A DNA stretch of 64,000 nt from Ascidiaceihabitans donghaensis (lineage in GTDB: Bacteria > Pseudomonadota > Alphaproteobacteria > Rhodobacterales > Rhodobacteraceae), in the NCBI RefSeq assembly GCF_900302465.1, contig NZ_OMOR01000001.1, positions 186,001-250,000 of the forward strand. Direction: 5' to 3'. Numbering within the stretch: the first letter of the stretch is position 1; each line of letters begins with the position of its first letter. Made by a program: the position numbers and the translations under genes. The notes under the pieces are model-generated. The model did not search any database and was not told the DNA's origin. It saw only the letters and a list, made by a program, of their open reading frames with translations. Below are positions 18,623-27,158 of the stretch, piece after piece.

Positions 18623-19131
18623 CAGTTGTTACCGGTGTTCAAGATCGTTTTGACGCGGCCTGACATTTTTGCAGTTCCGTCTTTCAAATCAACAGACATC
18701 CGCTCGGCCGTCAGTGCACTTGCGCCCTGGGTCATCAACACGCTGCCTGTCATGACGATTGTACCCGAATCAATATTGTAGTCGGCGCGTTCTGCTTCGG
18801 CTGCATCCTGCCCTGAAACCAGAGTGACGCCGCCCGTGGCTTCCAGCGATGCAATGCCTTCATTCTGGGCTTTGTAGACCACTTTCACACGCGCGGCAGA
18901 CAAGCGCATTTCGCCTTGTCCAATAAGCACGTTACCCACAAAAACAGCTGTTCCAGAGGCCTGATCCACCGACAAGTTGTCAGCGGTCACTTCGACGGGC
19001 TGGCTGGTGTCTTGCCGGATTGTTCCAAAGGCGACGTTGGTGCCTTGCGCAAATGCAGGCTGAACGTTGGGGGCAATCGCGGTCAGGGCGATTGTAAAGG
19101 CAAAGGCACGCAATAAGGTCACAGCAATCAT
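18622..19131 (-). CDS. lptA: LPS transport periplasmic protein LptA
   Basis: Periplasmic bridge protein of the Lpt system, 169 residues, with a signal peptide ending near AFAQG (residue 29) and one OstA/LptA beta-jellyroll (about 45-160) recognisable in [19 protein letters not shown] and [11 protein letters not shown]. It sits between lptC (4-base overlap) and lptB (1-base overlap), as in other proteobacteria. Overall similarity is low, as is normal for this family, so context carries much of the call. Confidence 0.9.
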   Translation of the reverse strand: MIAVTLLRAFAFTIALTAIAPNVQPAFAQGTNVAFGTIRQDTSQPVEVTADNLSVDQASGTAVFVGNVLIGQGEMRLSAARVKVVYKAQNEGIASLEATGGVTLVSGQDAAEAERADYNIDSGTIVMTGSVLMTQGASALTAERMSVDLKDGTAKMSGRVKTILNTGNN

Positions 19132-19721
19132 TCTCGTTTCTTTTGCGGGTCGTATATCAGTTTTACCGCGTTTGTGAAAATCAATTGGGCGGGGCCGCCG
19201 TCTTTCACTGCAGAAATTTGTAGCGATCCCGCCGTGATCTGTCCAATCGGTCCTGACCCCTGCACCTCGTCGGGCGATTTGATGTCCAACTGGCCCAGTG
19301 ATGACGTGAGGCGGTTCGTGGTCACTTTGTATAAGGTGGATGTGGTGATCTTGACGTCGCCCGTCAATGTCACAGTTTGTTCCGACATGCTTAGGTCTGC
19401 TTGATTTGCGGTGATGTTCACCTTGGTGCCACCCGCAAGATCCAGTTTTGCCACGACATTTTCGGCCGTGGTTTTGCCTGCGCCTCGCCCGACTTTGTCG
19501 GCGGAAAACGAAATAAGATCACCGCTGCTGGTTGCACCGGAAAAGAACGGTCCTGTGATTTGCTGGTCACGCAAACGGTCCTGCACATCTTTTTCAGCAA
19601 AAGGAATAGAGGCCGTTGGGTCGATGTTGCGCGATAATAGAAACAGCGTCGACAAAAGCCCCAGCGCCATAAGCGGCAACAGCACTTTTAGCCATGCCAC
19701 CATGCGCGAATACCAGTCCAT
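19128..19721 (-). CDS. lptC: LPS export protein LptC
   Basis: Bitopic inner-membrane protein linking LptBFG to LptA. The 197-residue product has one N-terminal transmembrane helix (about 9-30, WLKVLLPLMALGLLSTLFLL) and a periplasmic LptC jellyroll. The ATG overlaps nothing upstream but lies six bases from the kdsD stop. Its stop overlaps the lptA start by four bases, giving a kdsD-lptC-lptA-lptB transcription unit for KDO supply and LPS export. Confidence 0.9.
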   Translation of the reverse strand: MDWYSRMVAWLKVLLPLMALGLLSTLFLLSRNIDPTASIPFAEKDVQDRLRDQQITGPFFSGATSSGDLISFSADKVGRGAGKTTAENVVAKLDLAGGTKVNITANQADLSMSEQTVTLTGDVKITTSTLYKVTTNRLTSSLGQLDIKSPDEVQGSGPIGQITAGSLQISAVKDGGPAQLIFTNAVKLIYDPQKKRE

Positions 19722-19727
19722 GTGCCG

Positions 19728-20696
19728 TTATCCCAGTCCGACGCGCAGGCAGTCATGGATATGCAAAAGCCCGGCGGGTTGCGCTGGCTGGGCGGGATCA
19801 ACGACCAGTAGGCAGGTGATTTTGCGATCTTGCATAATGCCCACCGCCTTCTCGGCCAGCGCATCGGGTGGAATCGTTGCAGGATCGTGCGTCATCACGT
19901 CCTGTGCTGTCAGCGTTGCCAACCCGTCCATGTGGCGGCTTATGTCGCCGTTCGTGATGATGCCTTTCAATGCGCCGGACGTGTCGGTGACACAGGTCAC
20001 CCCAAAACCCTTTTGTCCGATCTGCCCCAGAACCTGAGACATATTCGCGTCCATTCCCACAAAAGGAATCGCATCGCCCGAATGCATCAGATCTTTGACC
20101 AGACTTAACTGTGCGCCAAGCTTACCGCCGGGGTGGAAATCGCGAAAATGTTCGGGTGTGAATGCGCGGTGTTCCATCATGGCCACAGCCACCGCATCGC
20201 CCATTGCCAGCGTCAACGTGGTCGAAGTCGTGGGCACAACGCCGGTGCCGCACGCCTCGCCCAAGGCAGGCAATTGCAGAACGATGTCGGATTGTTTGCC
20301 CAAGCTGCTGTCGGGGCGGCTGGTGATCCCGATCAGCGGAATATCAAAGCGGCGCGTGAAGGCCACAAGATTTGCCAGCTCGGGTGCTTCGCCGGAATTG
20401 GAAATGGCAATCACCGTATCGCTGCGCGTGATCATGCCCAAATCGCCGTGGCTGGCTTCGGCGGGATGTACGAATTGCGCAGGTGTGCCAGTGCTAGCCA
20501 GTGTTGCTGCAATCTTGCGGGCGATGTGCCCCGATTTGCCAATGCCCGTGACGATCACGCGCCCCTTGGTGTCCAGCAGTTTGACCACGGCCTGCGCAAA
20601 GCGTTCATCCAGGCCATCTGCCATCACGCGCAGCGCGTCAGCTTCGGCTTCGATCACGCGGCGGGCGGTGTCACGGAAAGGGGTCTGTTCGCTCAT
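19728..20696 (-). CDS. kdsD: Arabinose-5-phosphate isomerase KdsD/KpsF
   Basis: Converts ribulose-5-phosphate to arabinose-5-phosphate, the first committed step to KDO. The 322-residue product has an N-terminal SIS domain with VTGIGKSGHIARK near residue 50 and SNSGEAPEL, followed by two CBS domains (about 205-320). TPEHFRDFHPGGKLG is diagnostic of the family. The start overlaps the stop of the upstream RNase D gene by four bases. Together with kdsB in this window it covers both ends of CMP-KDO synthesis. Confidence 0.96.
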   Translation of the reverse strand: MSEQTPFRDTARRVIEAEADALRVMADGLDERFAQAVVKLLDTKGRVIVTGIGKSGHIARKIAATLASTGTPAQFVHPAEASHGDLGMITRSDTVIAISNSGEAPELANLVAFTRRFDIPLIGITSRPDSSLGKQSDIVLQLPALGEACGTGVVPTTSTTLTLAMGDAVAVAMMEHRAFTPEHFRDFHPGGKLGAQLSLVKDLMHSGDAIPFVGMDANMSQVLGQIGQKGFGVTCVTDTSGALKGIITNGDISRHMDGLATLTAQDVMTHDPATIPPDALAEKAVGIMQDRKITCLLVVDPAQPAQPAGLLHIHDCLRVGLG

Positions 20697-21307
20697 GAGT
20701 GGGCAAAGATGTCTGTATCTGGCCAGCCGATCAGGTCCAGATTGGCCCGCATTGGCAAGAAATCGAAACAGGCTTGTGCCACCTCCATACGGTCCTCGCG
20801 TACCAGTCTTTTGTTCAGTTCCTCGCGCAAGCGGTGCAGGTACAATACATCGGAGGCCGCGTAATCCATTTGCGCAGTGGTCAAAGTGTCCGCGCCCCAG
20901 TCGCTGGATTGCTGCTGCTTGGACACGTCAACGCCCAACAGTTCATGCAGCAGGTTCTTCAACCCGTGACGGTCTGTGTAGGTGCGGATCAGACGGCTGG
21001 CGATTTTTGTGCAGTACACAGGCGCCGTGACCGCACCAAAGGCGTTTTGCATCGCAGCAATGTCAAACCGTCCGAAATGAAACAGCTTCAGCACGTCGGG
21101 GTCTGTCAGCATTTTGCACAGGTTCGGGGCCTCGGTCTGGCCTTTCATGATTTGAACGATATGTGCGTTCCCGTCGCCAGACGACAGCTGCACCACGCAC
21201 AGTCGGTCACGGTGTGGATGCAAGCCCATAGTTTCACAATCGATGGCAACCATTGGACCCAAGTCCAAATCATCGGGCAAGTCGGAGATATGAAGAAAAT
21301 TTGTCAT
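20693..21307 (-). CDS. Ribonuclease D-type 3'-5' exonuclease (short form)
   Basis: DEDDy-family exoribonuclease of 204 residues. Catalytic residues are visible: D23 and E25 in AIDCETMGL, the aspartate of FHFGRFD, and Y and D in YAASDVLYLHRL. It lacks the C-terminal HRDC domains of E. coli RNase D (375 residues), as is usual for alphaproteobacterial short forms. It probably acts in tRNA or stable-RNA 3' processing. It overlaps kdsD by four bases and so heads the kdsD-lpt operon. Confidence 0.9.
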   Translation of the reverse strand: MTNFLHISDLPDDLDLGPMVAIDCETMGLHPHRDRLCVVQLSSGDGNAHIVQIMKGQTEAPNLCKMLTDPDVLKLFHFGRFDIAAMQNAFGAVTAPVYCTKIASRLIRTYTDRHGLKNLLHELLGVDVSKQQQSSDWGADTLTTAQMDYAASDVLYLHRLREELNKRLVREDRMEVAQACFDFLPMRANLDLIGWPDTDIFAHS

Positions 21308-21389
21308 GCCCCGCTATAGCGTGGCTTTGCCGAAGGGAAAAGGCACCGCTTCAATTGTAAGCAAGAACAGGTATTTTCAAATGCCGGGT

Positions 21390-22079
21390 TCAAATGCCAA
21401 GGAATTTTTGGGTGATGGCGTTTGTGACCTCATCCATGCGTCCGGTCCATACGGAAGTGCCGCGTTCCAGAATGGTGGCGTGATCTGCGATCTGGGCCAA
21501 TTCTTTTATGGATTTATCAACAACCAGCAGGGCCATGCCGGTGTCGCGTTTCAAGGTCGCAATGGCGTCCCAGATTTCCTGGCGGACCAATGGGGCCAGC
21601 CCTTCAGTGGCCTCGTCCAGAACCAAAAGGCGCGGGTTCGTCATCAGGGCGCGCCCGATTGCCAGCATCTGTTGTTCGCCCCCCGAAAGCGATCCGGCCA
21701 ACTGCATGCGCCGTTCGGTCAGGCGGGGAAACAATTGCCCGACTTTTGTCGTGTCCCAAGCCCCTTTGCGTGCGGCCGCTATCAGGTTTTCTTCAACGCT
21801 TAAGTTGGTGAAGCATCTGCGTCCTTCCGGCACAAGGCCAATGCCCAATCGCGCCGCCTTATGGGACGGCACTGCCCCAAGATCATGCCCGTCGAAAACC
21901 ACGCGCCCTGATCGTGCGGCCAGCATTCGGCATATCGTTTTGACGGTTGTTGATTTGCCCATACCATTGCGCCCCATCAAGGCCATTACTTCGCCTTCTG
22001 CGATATCCAGCGAAACATCGAACAAGGCTTGGGATGCGCCATAAAAGGTCGCAATGCTTTGGACGCTCAGTAGGGTCAT
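21390..22079 (-). CDS. livF: Branched-chain amino-acid ABC transporter ATPase LivF-like
   Basis: Second ATPase of a Liv/HAAT importer, 229 residues. Walker A is GRNGMGKST, the signature is LSGGEQQMLAIGRAL and Walker B is LLVLDEATEGLAP, the last a LivF hallmark. The usual histidine after Walker B (H-loop, VEQN or VDHD context) reads VVDKSIKEL here, so the switch residue is a lysine, a noticeable deviation also seen in some LivF proteins. It overlaps livG by four bases and is the last gene of livJHMGF. Confidence 0.93.
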   Translation of the reverse strand: MTLLSVQSIATFYGASQALFDVSLDIAEGEVMALMGRNGMGKSTTVKTICRMLAARSGRVVFDGHDLGAVPSHKAARLGIGLVPEGRRCFTNLSVEENLIAAARKGAWDTTKVGQLFPRLTERRMQLAGSLSGGEQQMLAIGRALMTNPRLLVLDEATEGLAPLVRQEIWDAIATLKRDTGMALLVVDKSIKELAQIADHATILERGTSVWTGRMDEVTNAITQKFLGI

Positions 22080-22825
22080 GCCTCTTCCCCCAGATAAGCT
22101 TCGCGCACTTTCGGGTTTTGCCGGATGTCGTCGACTGTACCTGTGGCAATGATTTCGCCGTAGACCAGAACGCTGATGCGGTCGGCCAGTGCAAACACCG
22201 CATCCATGTCGTGTTCAACCAATAGGATCGGGGCCTCATGGCGCAGGGTATCAAGGAAAGCGGTCAAGGTCTGTGACCCTTCGGCACCCAACCCCGCCAT
22301 TGGTTCATCCATCACAAAGGCTGTCGGTGACAACGTCAATGCAACGGCAACTTCCAATTGGCGACGTTGCCCATGGGACAATTCGGATGTGCGCGTGTCG
22401 GCGTGCGCGCTAAGACCCACGCGGTCCAGCGCTTGTTCCGCGCGGTCGCGCAGGTCTTTTTGCGACAGTGCTTTTGTGAAAAACCGAAACGGTGATGCAT
22501 GTGCGCCCAAAGCCCCAAGCACGGCGTTTTGCAACACCGAGTCCTCCATCGCCAGGGCCGAGATCTGGAACGTGCGCCCCAACCCTTTGCGGGCCCGCAG
22601 CGGCGTGGATAAGGCTGTGACGTCTTCGCCGTTTAGGCGCACGCTGCCTGCGTCGGGCCGCAAACTCCCTGAGATTTGCTTGATTAGGGTCGATTTTCCC
22701 GCGCCGTTTGGACCGATAAGCGCATGTATTTCACCGGGTCGCAGGTCCAGCGTGATGTTCTTGCTGGCATGCACGGCGCCAAAGGACTTGGTGATGCCGC
22801 GCACTTCCAAAACAGGGTCAGTCAT
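22076..22825 (-). CDS. livG: Branched-chain amino-acid ABC transporter ATPase LivG-like
   Basis: First ATPase of the importer, 249 residues. It has Walker A GPNGAGKST, signature ELSHGQRRQLEVAVAL, and VMDEPMAGLGAEG with the switch histidine in LLVEHDMD. The C-terminal REAYLGEEA is typical. I chose the ATG at 22825 because GGGAGG lies seven bases upstream. It overlaps livM by eight bases. Confidence 0.94.
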   Translation of the reverse strand: MTDPVLEVRGITKSFGAVHASKNITLDLRPGEIHALIGPNGAGKSTLIKQISGSLRPDAGSVRLNGEDVTALSTPLRARKGLGRTFQISALAMEDSVLQNAVLGALGAHASPFRFFTKALSQKDLRDRAEQALDRVGLSAHADTRTSELSHGQRRQLEVAVALTLSPTAFVMDEPMAGLGAEGSQTLTAFLDTLRHEAPILLVEHDMDAVFALADRISVLVYGEIIATGTVDDIRQNPKVREAYLGEEA

Positions 22826-23801
22826 GGGATGCCTCCCGACCTGCCAGTGTGCCAATAACGCCACCGCGTGCAAACAGCACGATCAAAAGCAGAAGCACCC
22901 CAAGGTAGATATGCCAGTAGTCGGACAACCCGCCCAAGATGTGTTCTAGCAAAATAAATAGCACGGCGCCCACGACCGGACCAAACAACCGGCCGACACC
23001 ACCAATGATGATAAATACCATAATTTCACCGCTGATTTGCCAGCTGAACATCGTAGGGCTGACAAAGCGGTTGAGGTCGGCAAACAGTGCCCCGGCCAGT
23101 CCGGTGATCATGCCTGAAATGACAAAGGCCATCAGACGCAATCTGTAGGGATTGATGCCAACGGTTTCGACGCGTTCGGATGATTGACGGGCGGCGTTCA
23201 GGGCAAGGCCGAAGGGCGATTTGATCAAGCGCGCGGTAAAAAACAGGGCCGCCATAAGGATGACGAACACCACACCGTAGAATTGGATGGGATCCAGTGT
23301 GTTCACCCCGGGAAAGCCGTTGCGCACGTAGATGGGTAAACCGTCTTCGCCGCCATAAGCGGGCCAACTGATGGTAAAGAAATACAGCATTTGTCCGAAG
23401 GCCAGTGTGATCATGATGAAATAAACGCCTGTGGTGCGCAGGCTCAAAGCCCCTATGGCAAGAGCCGCCAAACCGGACGTGATGATGGCAACCAGCCAGA
23501 TCACGGGCATGGATTTGGTGCCTTCGATCAGGAACGGGCTTTCCATGATCGGCGCATAGCTTTGGGCATGGCTGGCGAGGATGCCCATGGCATAACCGCC
23601 TAATCCAAAGAATGCAGCGTGTCCGAAGCTGACCAGTCCGCCGATGCCTAGCGCGATGTTTAGCCCGACACCCGCCAAAGCAAGAATGGCAGCTTTGGTG
23701 GTGAGGGTGATTATGAAGGGTTCGTCTGCGACCCACGCCCAAAGCGGCACAAGAAACAGTCCCAGCACCATGACTGCGTTTAATATGGTTTCACGCTTCA
23801 T
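22818..23801 (-). CDS. livM: Branched-chain amino-acid ABC transporter permease LivM-like
   Basis: Integral membrane permease, 327 residues with about ten hydrophobic segments. The conserved stretches GIGGLVSFGHAAFFGLGGY and SGEIMVFIIIGGVGRLFGP identify LivM. The ATG at 23801 overlaps the livH stop as ATGA. An upstream ATG at 23846 would add a basic tail read through livH and is unlikely. It forms the transmembrane pore with LivH. Confidence 0.94.
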   Translation of the reverse strand: MKRETILNAVMVLGLFLVPLWAWVADEPFIITLTTKAAILALAGVGLNIALGIGGLVSFGHAAFFGLGGYAMGILASHAQSYAPIMESPFLIEGTKSMPVIWLVAIITSGLAALAIGALSLRTTGVYFIMITLAFGQMLYFFTISWPAYGGEDGLPIYVRNGFPGVNTLDPIQFYGVVFVILMAALFFTARLIKSPFGLALNAARQSSERVETVGINPYRLRLMAFVISGMITGLAGALFADLNRFVSPTMFSWQISGEIMVFIIIGGVGRLFGPVVGAVLFILLEHILGGLSDYWHIYLGVLLLLIVLFARGGVIGTLAGREASHD

Positions 23802-24718
23802 GTGCGCGCCCCGAACAGACCGGTTGGTTTTGCGATTAAAACGCAAGCCATGAGAATGTAGATCAGCATTGATGCCAGCGCCGATCCGATGGATGAGGCG
23901 GCGGCATTGTCCATAAAGGTTTTGAACAGTTCAGGCAGCAAGACGCCACCCAATGTATCGGTGAGCCCAACCAGAATTGCACCGACAAGCGCCCCTTTGA
24001 TCGACCCGATGCCGCCGATGACAATAACCACAAAAGCAAGAATCAGAACCGGTTCGCCCATGCCAACTTGAACCGATTGAATTGCTCCAACAAGCGCACC
24101 TGCAAGTCCGGCAAGGGCTGCGCCTAAGGCAAAAACGATGGTGTAAAGCTTTGAGATATCGACGCCCAGCGCGGCAATCATCTCGCGGTCATTTTCGCCG
24201 GCACGAATTTGGATGCCAAGCCGTGTGCGCGAGATCAACAAAAACAGACCGCCCGCAATAGCCAAGCCAATGGCAATCAATGTCAGGCGGTATAGCGGAT
24301 ACTGGATGCCGCCGGGCAGGGTGACGGGGCCTGCAAGGTAGTCGGGGATGTTCAGGAACAGAGGGAAGGAGCCAAAAATCCAGCGTGTGCCTTCGGAAAA
24401 GATCAGGATCAGCGCGAAGGTGGCAAGGACCTGATCAAGGTGGTCACGATCATACAGGCGGCGGATCACCAGCATTTCCACCAAAGCCCCAGCCGCGGCA
24501 GCAGCCGCAAGGGCCGCGACCAGCGCAAGCACAAAAGACCCGGTCAATCCGGCAACCGCTGCCGCCGCGAACGCGCCGACCATGTATAGCGACCCGTGTG
24601 CCAGATTGATCAGCCCCATGACACCAAAAACCAGCGTCAAACCAGCGGCCATAACAAACAGCATCACACCCAGCTGCAAGCCGTTCAGCACCTGTTCGGC
24701 GAAAAGGATAAAAGACAT
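23798..24718 (-). CDS. livH: Branched-chain amino-acid ABC transporter permease LivH-like
   Basis: Integral membrane permease of 306 residues. VFGVMGLINLAHGSLYMVGAF near the N-terminus and VIVIGGIGSIKGALVGAI near residue 230 are the LivH family signatures. The gene follows livJ after a 56-base gap holding a strong stem-loop, which probably lowers expression of the membrane genes relative to the binding protein. Confidence 0.94.
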   Translation of the reverse strand: MSFILFAEQVLNGLQLGVMLFVMAAGLTLVFGVMGLINLAHGSLYMVGAFAAAAVAGLTGSFVLALVAALAAAAAAGALVEMLVIRRLYDRDHLDQVLATFALILIFSEGTRWIFGSFPLFLNIPDYLAGPVTLPGGIQYPLYRLTLIAIGLAIAGGLFLLISRTRLGIQIRAGENDREMIAALGVDISKLYTIVFALGAALAGLAGALVGAIQSVQVGMGEPVLILAFVVIVIGGIGSIKGALVGAILVGLTDTLGGVLLPELFKTFMDNAAASSIGSALASMLIYILMACVLIAKPTGLFGART

Positions 24719-24740
24719 GTGGAACAGGTCCTAAAGTGGT

Positions 24741-24767
24741 CCCCGGGCGCTATGAGTGTGCCCGGGG
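24741..24767 (-). other. livJ-livH intergenic stem-loop
   Basis: A perfect 8-bp inverted repeat, CCCCGGGC and GCCCGGGG with an 11-base loop, just after the livJ stop. No U-tract follows on the minus strand. Such stems behind binding-protein genes commonly protect the upstream mRNA or act as partial terminators; that role is inferred. Confidence 0.6.
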
Positions 24768-24774
24768 GATGCCA

Positions 24775-25920
24775 TTAGTTTGCGCAGTCAGATGCGTAAA
24801 CGTCTTGGTGGCTTTCCAGTGCGGTGCCGATGATCTTGTTGGTAAACACGTCACCTTCCTGGATCACTTCACGGACGTAGATGTTTTGGATTGGGTGGTT
24901 GTTGTTCCCAAATGCAAAATCCCCGCGTGTGCTGGCAAAGTCGGCGGCCTTCAGCGCTGCGCGAAACGCGTCGGCGTCTCTCACATCGGCTTTGGCGGCG
25001 GCAGAAATCAGCAGGTTTGCCGTGTCAAACCCTTGGCTGGCATAAAGCGATGGAAGACGACCGTATTCTGCGGAAAACGTCTCTACGAAGGCCTTGTTGG
25101 CAGCGTTGTCGATGTCTTTGTTCCACTGGGATGTGTTCACAACACCCAAAGCGGCGGCGCCTACGGCTTGCAAGATTCCTTGGTCAAAGCTGAAGGCGGG
25201 GCCAACAACAGGCAAGTCGATGCCGCTGTCTGCGTATTGCTTCAGGAAAGAAATACCCATGCCGCCGGGCAGGAAGAAAAACACAGAATCAGCCCCGGAG
25301 GCACGGATTTGTGCAATTTCAGCGGCGTAATCTGTTTGACCCAGTTTGGTAAACAACTCGCCCGCCAGTTCCCCACCATACTGGCGTTTGTAGCCGGTCA
25401 GCGCGTCTTTGCCCGCAGGATAGTTTGGCGCAAGAATAAAGGATTTCTTGTAGCCCGCCGTGTTGGCATAGGCACCCGCAGCTTCGTGCAGGTTGTCGTT
25501 TTGCCATGCGACGTTGAAATAGTTCGGATGGCACCCTTTGCCCGCCAGTGCGGATGGGCCGGCATTTGGTGACAGGTAGAATTTTCCTTGTGCGGTGGCT
25601 GATGGCACAACAGCCATAGCAAGGTTTGACCAGATGATGCCTGTCATAACATCAACTTTTTCAGACTGGATCATTTTGTCAGCCAGTTGGACAGCAATGT
25701 CGGGCTTGCGTTGGTCGTCTTCGATGACAACTTCGATGCCTGTGTCACCTGCTTGTTTCATTGCGAGCATAAAGCCGTCACGGACATCGATGCCCAGACC
25801 GGCGCCGCCGCCTGACAAGGTCGTGATCATGCCGACCTTCAGTTTTGCGTGACCATCGGCCAAGCCCACAGACGCGGTCGCTGCCATGCACGCAGCCAAT
25901 ACGAGGGATTTCAGTTTCAT
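24775..25920 (-). CDS. livJ: Branched-chain amino-acid type periplasmic binding protein
   Basis: Substrate-binding protein of the ABC importer, 381 residues, with a signal peptide (MKLKSLVLAACMAATASVGLADGH) and a class I periplasmic-binding (Peripla_BP_6) fold starting KVGMITTLSGGGAGLG. AAGGAG precedes the ATG. Cysteines near residue 132 and at the C-terminus (SDCAN) could form a disulfide. The ligand is not readable from the sequence: members of this family bind leucine/isoleucine/valine, but also amides, urea or aromatic acids. Confidence 0.9.
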   Translation of the reverse strand: MKLKSLVLAACMAATASVGLADGHAKLKVGMITTLSGGGAGLGIDVRDGFMLAMKQAGDTGIEVVIEDDQRKPDIAVQLADKMIQSEKVDVMTGIIWSNLAMAVVPSATAQGKFYLSPNAGPSALAGKGCHPNYFNVAWQNDNLHEAAGAYANTAGYKKSFILAPNYPAGKDALTGYKRQYGGELAGELFTKLGQTDYAAEIAQIRASGADSVFFFLPGGMGISFLKQYADSGIDLPVVGPAFSFDQGILQAVGAAALGVVNTSQWNKDIDNAANKAFVETFSAEYGRLPSLYASQGFDTANLLISAAAKADVRDADAFRAALKAADFASTRGDFAFGNNNHPIQNIYVREVIQEGDVFTNKIIGTALESHQDVYASDCAN

Positions 25921-25940
25921 GGTGTTTCTCCTTGTTGGAT

Positions 25941-25970
25941 CCCGCTGTCATGACGTGTTCATGCAGCGGG
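25941..25970 (-). promoter_or_regulatory. Stem-loop in the livJ leader
   Basis: CCCGCTG and CAGCGGG arms extended inward by CATGA/TCATG with one bulged base give a stem of about 12 pairs with a 5-base loop, 20 bases before the livJ start codon and just ahead of its AAGGAG site. There is no U-tract, so it is a leader structure rather than a terminator. It could influence mRNA stability or translation. Confidence 0.5.
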
Positions 25971-26069
25971 TTGGTGTCGCCTTTTTGTGCAGCGATTCAT
26001 AATTGTTCACAAACTTAGGCATAATTTACTTTAAGATTAAAGCATTCTTTGTGTGATCGTCCCAAACCA

Positions 26070-26516
26070 TCATCGCACGACTTCCATCACCGCAAAGGAA
26101 TTGGTCTGTAAAATTCCGGGCAGCTTGTTGATTTTGTCGCCCAAAACTTCCCGAAAGTGCACGATGTCACGCGTGCGTACAGTCAGCAGGTAATCAAAAG
26201 ATCCGGCCAACATCAGACAGCTTTCGATCTCCGGAACCAATCCGACAGCCGCGTTGAACGCATCAAGCGAATTGTCACCCCCGGTGGCGGTCAGCGACAC
26301 CTGAACGACGGTCAGATGTCCAAGCCCCAGTTTCTCCATGTTCAGGGACGCGCGGTAGCCGTTGATGTAGCCGGACCGTTCCAGCCGTTTGACCCGTTCC
26401 GAACACGGTGTGTTGGTCAGGTTTACACGTGTGGAAAGCTCGACAATGGACAGCCGCCCATCCTTTTCAAGCTCTTTCAGAATCCGATGATCGATCGCAT
26501 CTATTTCCCTACTCAA
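26070..26516 (-). CDS. Lrp/AsnC family transcriptional regulator
   Basis: Feast/famine-type DNA-binding regulator, 148 residues from a TTG start at 26516. The N-terminal winged HTH reads IDAIDHRILKELEKDGRLS through NTPCSERVKRLERSGYI. The C-terminal RAM effector domain includes VPEIESCLMLAGSFDYLLTVRTRD. The TTG is preferred because GGGA lies about nine bases upstream and family members begin at this point; a longer frame to 26603 is open but unlike the family. It lies upstream of livJHMGF on the same strand and probably controls it in response to amino acids. Confidence 0.88.
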   Translation of the reverse strand: MSREIDAIDHRILKELEKDGRLSIVELSTRVNLTNTPCSERVKRLERSGYINGYRASLNMEKLGLGHLTVVQVSLTATGGDNSLDAFNAAVGLVPEIESCLMLAGSFDYLLTVRTRDIVHFREVLGDKINKLPGILQTNSFAVMEVVR

Positions 26517-26590
26517 TAGCAAAATTCCCTGCAAATAGCGTCTCTTTTGACAATAACACCCGCCATATTCCCAAAAAAAGCGCCAATGGC

Positions 26591-26605
26591 TAGTGATAAT
26601 CACTA
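26591..26605. promoter_or_regulatory. Palindromic operator candidate TAGTGATAATCACTA
   Basis: A 15-base perfect inverted repeat (7-base arms around a central A) in the 195-base gap between the Lrp-type regulator and uspA. It lies about 75 bases before the regulator's start codon and 106 before uspA. The core GTGAT-ATCAC is the kind of dyad bound by dimeric regulators; which protein binds is unknown. Confidence 0.4.
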
Positions 26606-26711
26606 ATATTGAAGGCAGGACTTAGAGACAACGTCAAGTTGATTCTCATGGGTCCGCAAGGGGGAAGGACGTGCTTTCCACTTTGTAAATTCAACCAACA
26701 CGGAGGATAAA

Positions 26712-27149
26712 ATGACAGTCAAAATAGTCATTGGACTTGACGGGACAGACACCGGAGAACGTGCGCTTGCGTTTGCGAAAGACCTGGCGTCAAAGATCGA
26801 CAAATGTGAACTGATTGCCGTTTACGTCATCGAATGGTCCCCATTCACATTCCAAACAGCCGAAGAAAACGAAAAACGCCACCAGCGCCGCGAAGAAGAG
26901 GTCGCAATGGCGACATCCCGTATCGTGGACCCTGCTGTTACGGCTCTTTCGGATGCGGGTTTTGTCGCGACGGGTCTTGTGCGTCATGGCGACGTTGCAG
27001 AAACGTTGAACCGGCTGACCGTCGAACATGGCGGATCGCAAATCATCGTGGGTCGCGCGTCATCTGACGGTTTTGCCAAGCGTATCTTCGGCAGCTCAAC
27101 CCAGAACCTTGTAATGCACGCCGACGTGCCTGTCACAGTTGTCGGATAG
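26712..27149 (+). CDS. Universal stress protein, UspA family
   Basis: A 145-residue single-domain Usp. It starts VKIVIGLDGTDTGERAL and contains the ATP-binding signature IIVGRASSDGFAKRIFGSS followed by TQNLVMHADVPVTVVG, so nucleotide binding is expected. GGAGG precedes the ATG. The AGCS symporter gene begins nine bases after its stop, so the two are probably co-transcribed and the Usp may tune the transporter; that functional link is inferred from position only. Confidence 0.93.
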   Translation: MTVKIVIGLDGTDTGERALAFAKDLASKIDKCELIAVYVIEWSPFTFQTAEENEKRHQRREEEVAMATSRIVDPAVTALSDAGFVATGLVRHGDVAETLNRLTVEHGGSQIIVGRASSDGFAKRIFGSSTQNLVMHADVPVTVVG

Positions 27150-27158
27150 GGGGACATC

